Shown here: piece by piece, positions 63,783-64,000 of the stretch
Layout of the letters: each line of letters starts with the position of its first letter
Position numbering within the stretch: position 1 is the stretch's first letter
NCBI RefSeq assembly: GCF_014219065.1
Contig: NZ_JACLGO010000013.1
Span: forward strand, 1-64,000
Origin: Halopseudomonas xiamenensis
Lineage (GTDB): Bacteria; Pseudomonadota; Gammaproteobacteria; Pseudomonadales; Pseudomonadaceae
Length of the DNA stretch: 64,000 nt
Reading direction: 5' to 3'
Position numbers and translations under genes: made by a program
The notes under the pieces: generated by a model
What the model saw: only the letters and a program-made list of their open reading frames with translations
The model's database searches: none
What the model was told of the DNA's origin: nothing

Positions 63783-64000
63783 ATGTTTAAAAAGACAATC
63801 GTCGCTGGGTTGATATCTGCTATCACTCTATGCTTTTCCGGGACGGTTTTGGCAGCCGTATCAGCCGAGGAAGCAAAGCGTCTGGGAGCGGATCTGACCG
63901 CACATGGTGCTGAGCGTGCTGGTAATGCTGACGGTAGTATTCCCGAGTACACCGGTGGCCTTCAACCGCTGCCCGAATATGACCGGGATTCAATGCAGAC
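63783..64000 (+). CDS. DUF1329 family protein (5' part only)
   Basis: The window ends after about 72 codons. The frame begins MFKKTIVAGLISAITLCFSG, a signal peptide, then AVSAEEAKRLGADLTAHGAERAGNADGSIPEYTGG. The LG..LT..GAE.AGN.DG.IP.. pattern is characteristic of DUF1329 (LolB-like periplasmic/outer-membrane) proteins. GAAGGAAAG precedes the start. It follows the DUF1302 gene by 82 bases, the usual pairing. The 3' end lies beyond the window. Confidence 0.85.
   Translation, partial: MFKKTIVAGLISAITLCFSGTVLAAVSAEEAKRLGADLTAHGAERAGNADGSIPEYTGGLQPLPEYDRDSMQ

Overview
The window looks like chromosomal DNA of a Pseudomonas-like gammaproteobacterium (Pseudomonadaceae). Gene content and order (panE / REC-GGDEF regulator / yajQ / ampG; groES-groEL; psd-rhodanese-motAB; rsgA-orn-queG-nnr-tsaE-ami-mutL-miaA-hfq-hflX-hflK-hflC-hisZ-purA) follow blocks I know from Pseudomonas, and the core genes are GC-rich with Pseudomonas-style codon use. 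No rRNA, tRNA, CRISPR array or insertion sequence was recognised.

Layout. (1) 1-14424 is ordinary core genome: a PduO-type cobalamin adenosyltransferase, ketopantoate reductase, a response regulator with a degenerate GGDEF domain, YajQ, AmpG, an alkyltransferase-like protein, a DUF481 protein, an SDR, FxsA, groES-groEL behind a clear sigma-32 promoter, psd, a rhodanese and motAB. Several intergenic gaps carry short GC-rich interspersed repeats. (2) 14425-24856 is an accessory insertion between motB and rsgA. It holds a WYL-domain regulator with an inverted repeat upstream, then a visibly AT-rich five-gene, translationally overlapping operon: dynamin-like GTPase, small protein with a hydrophobic hairpin, large HerA-type ATPase, an orphan polymorphic-toxin-type nuclease-fold protein, and a probable immunity protein. 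A solo HEPN protein, a HigBA toxin-antitoxin pair and two small proteins follow. I know of no described system with this operon architecture, and I regard it as the best candidate for a new (probably anti-phage) system. (3) 24857-40701 returns to core genome: rsgA through purA.

(4) 40767-64000 is a catabolic island directly after purA. It starts with a chromosomal camDCAB operon (5-exo-hydroxycamphor dehydrogenase, P450cam, putidaredoxin reductase, putidaredoxin) with a divergent CamR-type repressor and a perfect CTATATC/GATATAG operator-like repeat. P450cam active-site residues are conserved, except for Leu at the position of Val247. The classical lower-pathway genes camE, camF and camG are not in the window. 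Instead there are an MBL-fold hydrolase, an SDR, a quinone-oxidoreductase-like MDR, four NTF2/SnoaL-like proteins, a RibBX enzyme, a luciferase-like monooxygenase with a flavin reductase, an acyl-CoA ligase, a CMD-family protein, two crotonases, a single-chain biotin-dependent acyl-CoA carboxylase, a DUF1302 protein and the start of a DUF1329 protein. A 16-bp palindrome TCAAC-N6-GTTGA occurs at least seven times in the promoter regions of this second part. It defines a probable regulon distinct from CamR, whose regulator is outside the window.

The likely physiology is camphor (or related cyclic monoterpenoid) uptake and hydroxylation by CamABCD. Ring opening by an FMN-dependent oxygenase supplied by its own reductase and extra riboflavin precursor would follow, then CoA activation, carboxylation and hydration/retro-aldol type steps. 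Everything downstream of CamD is inference from family and context.
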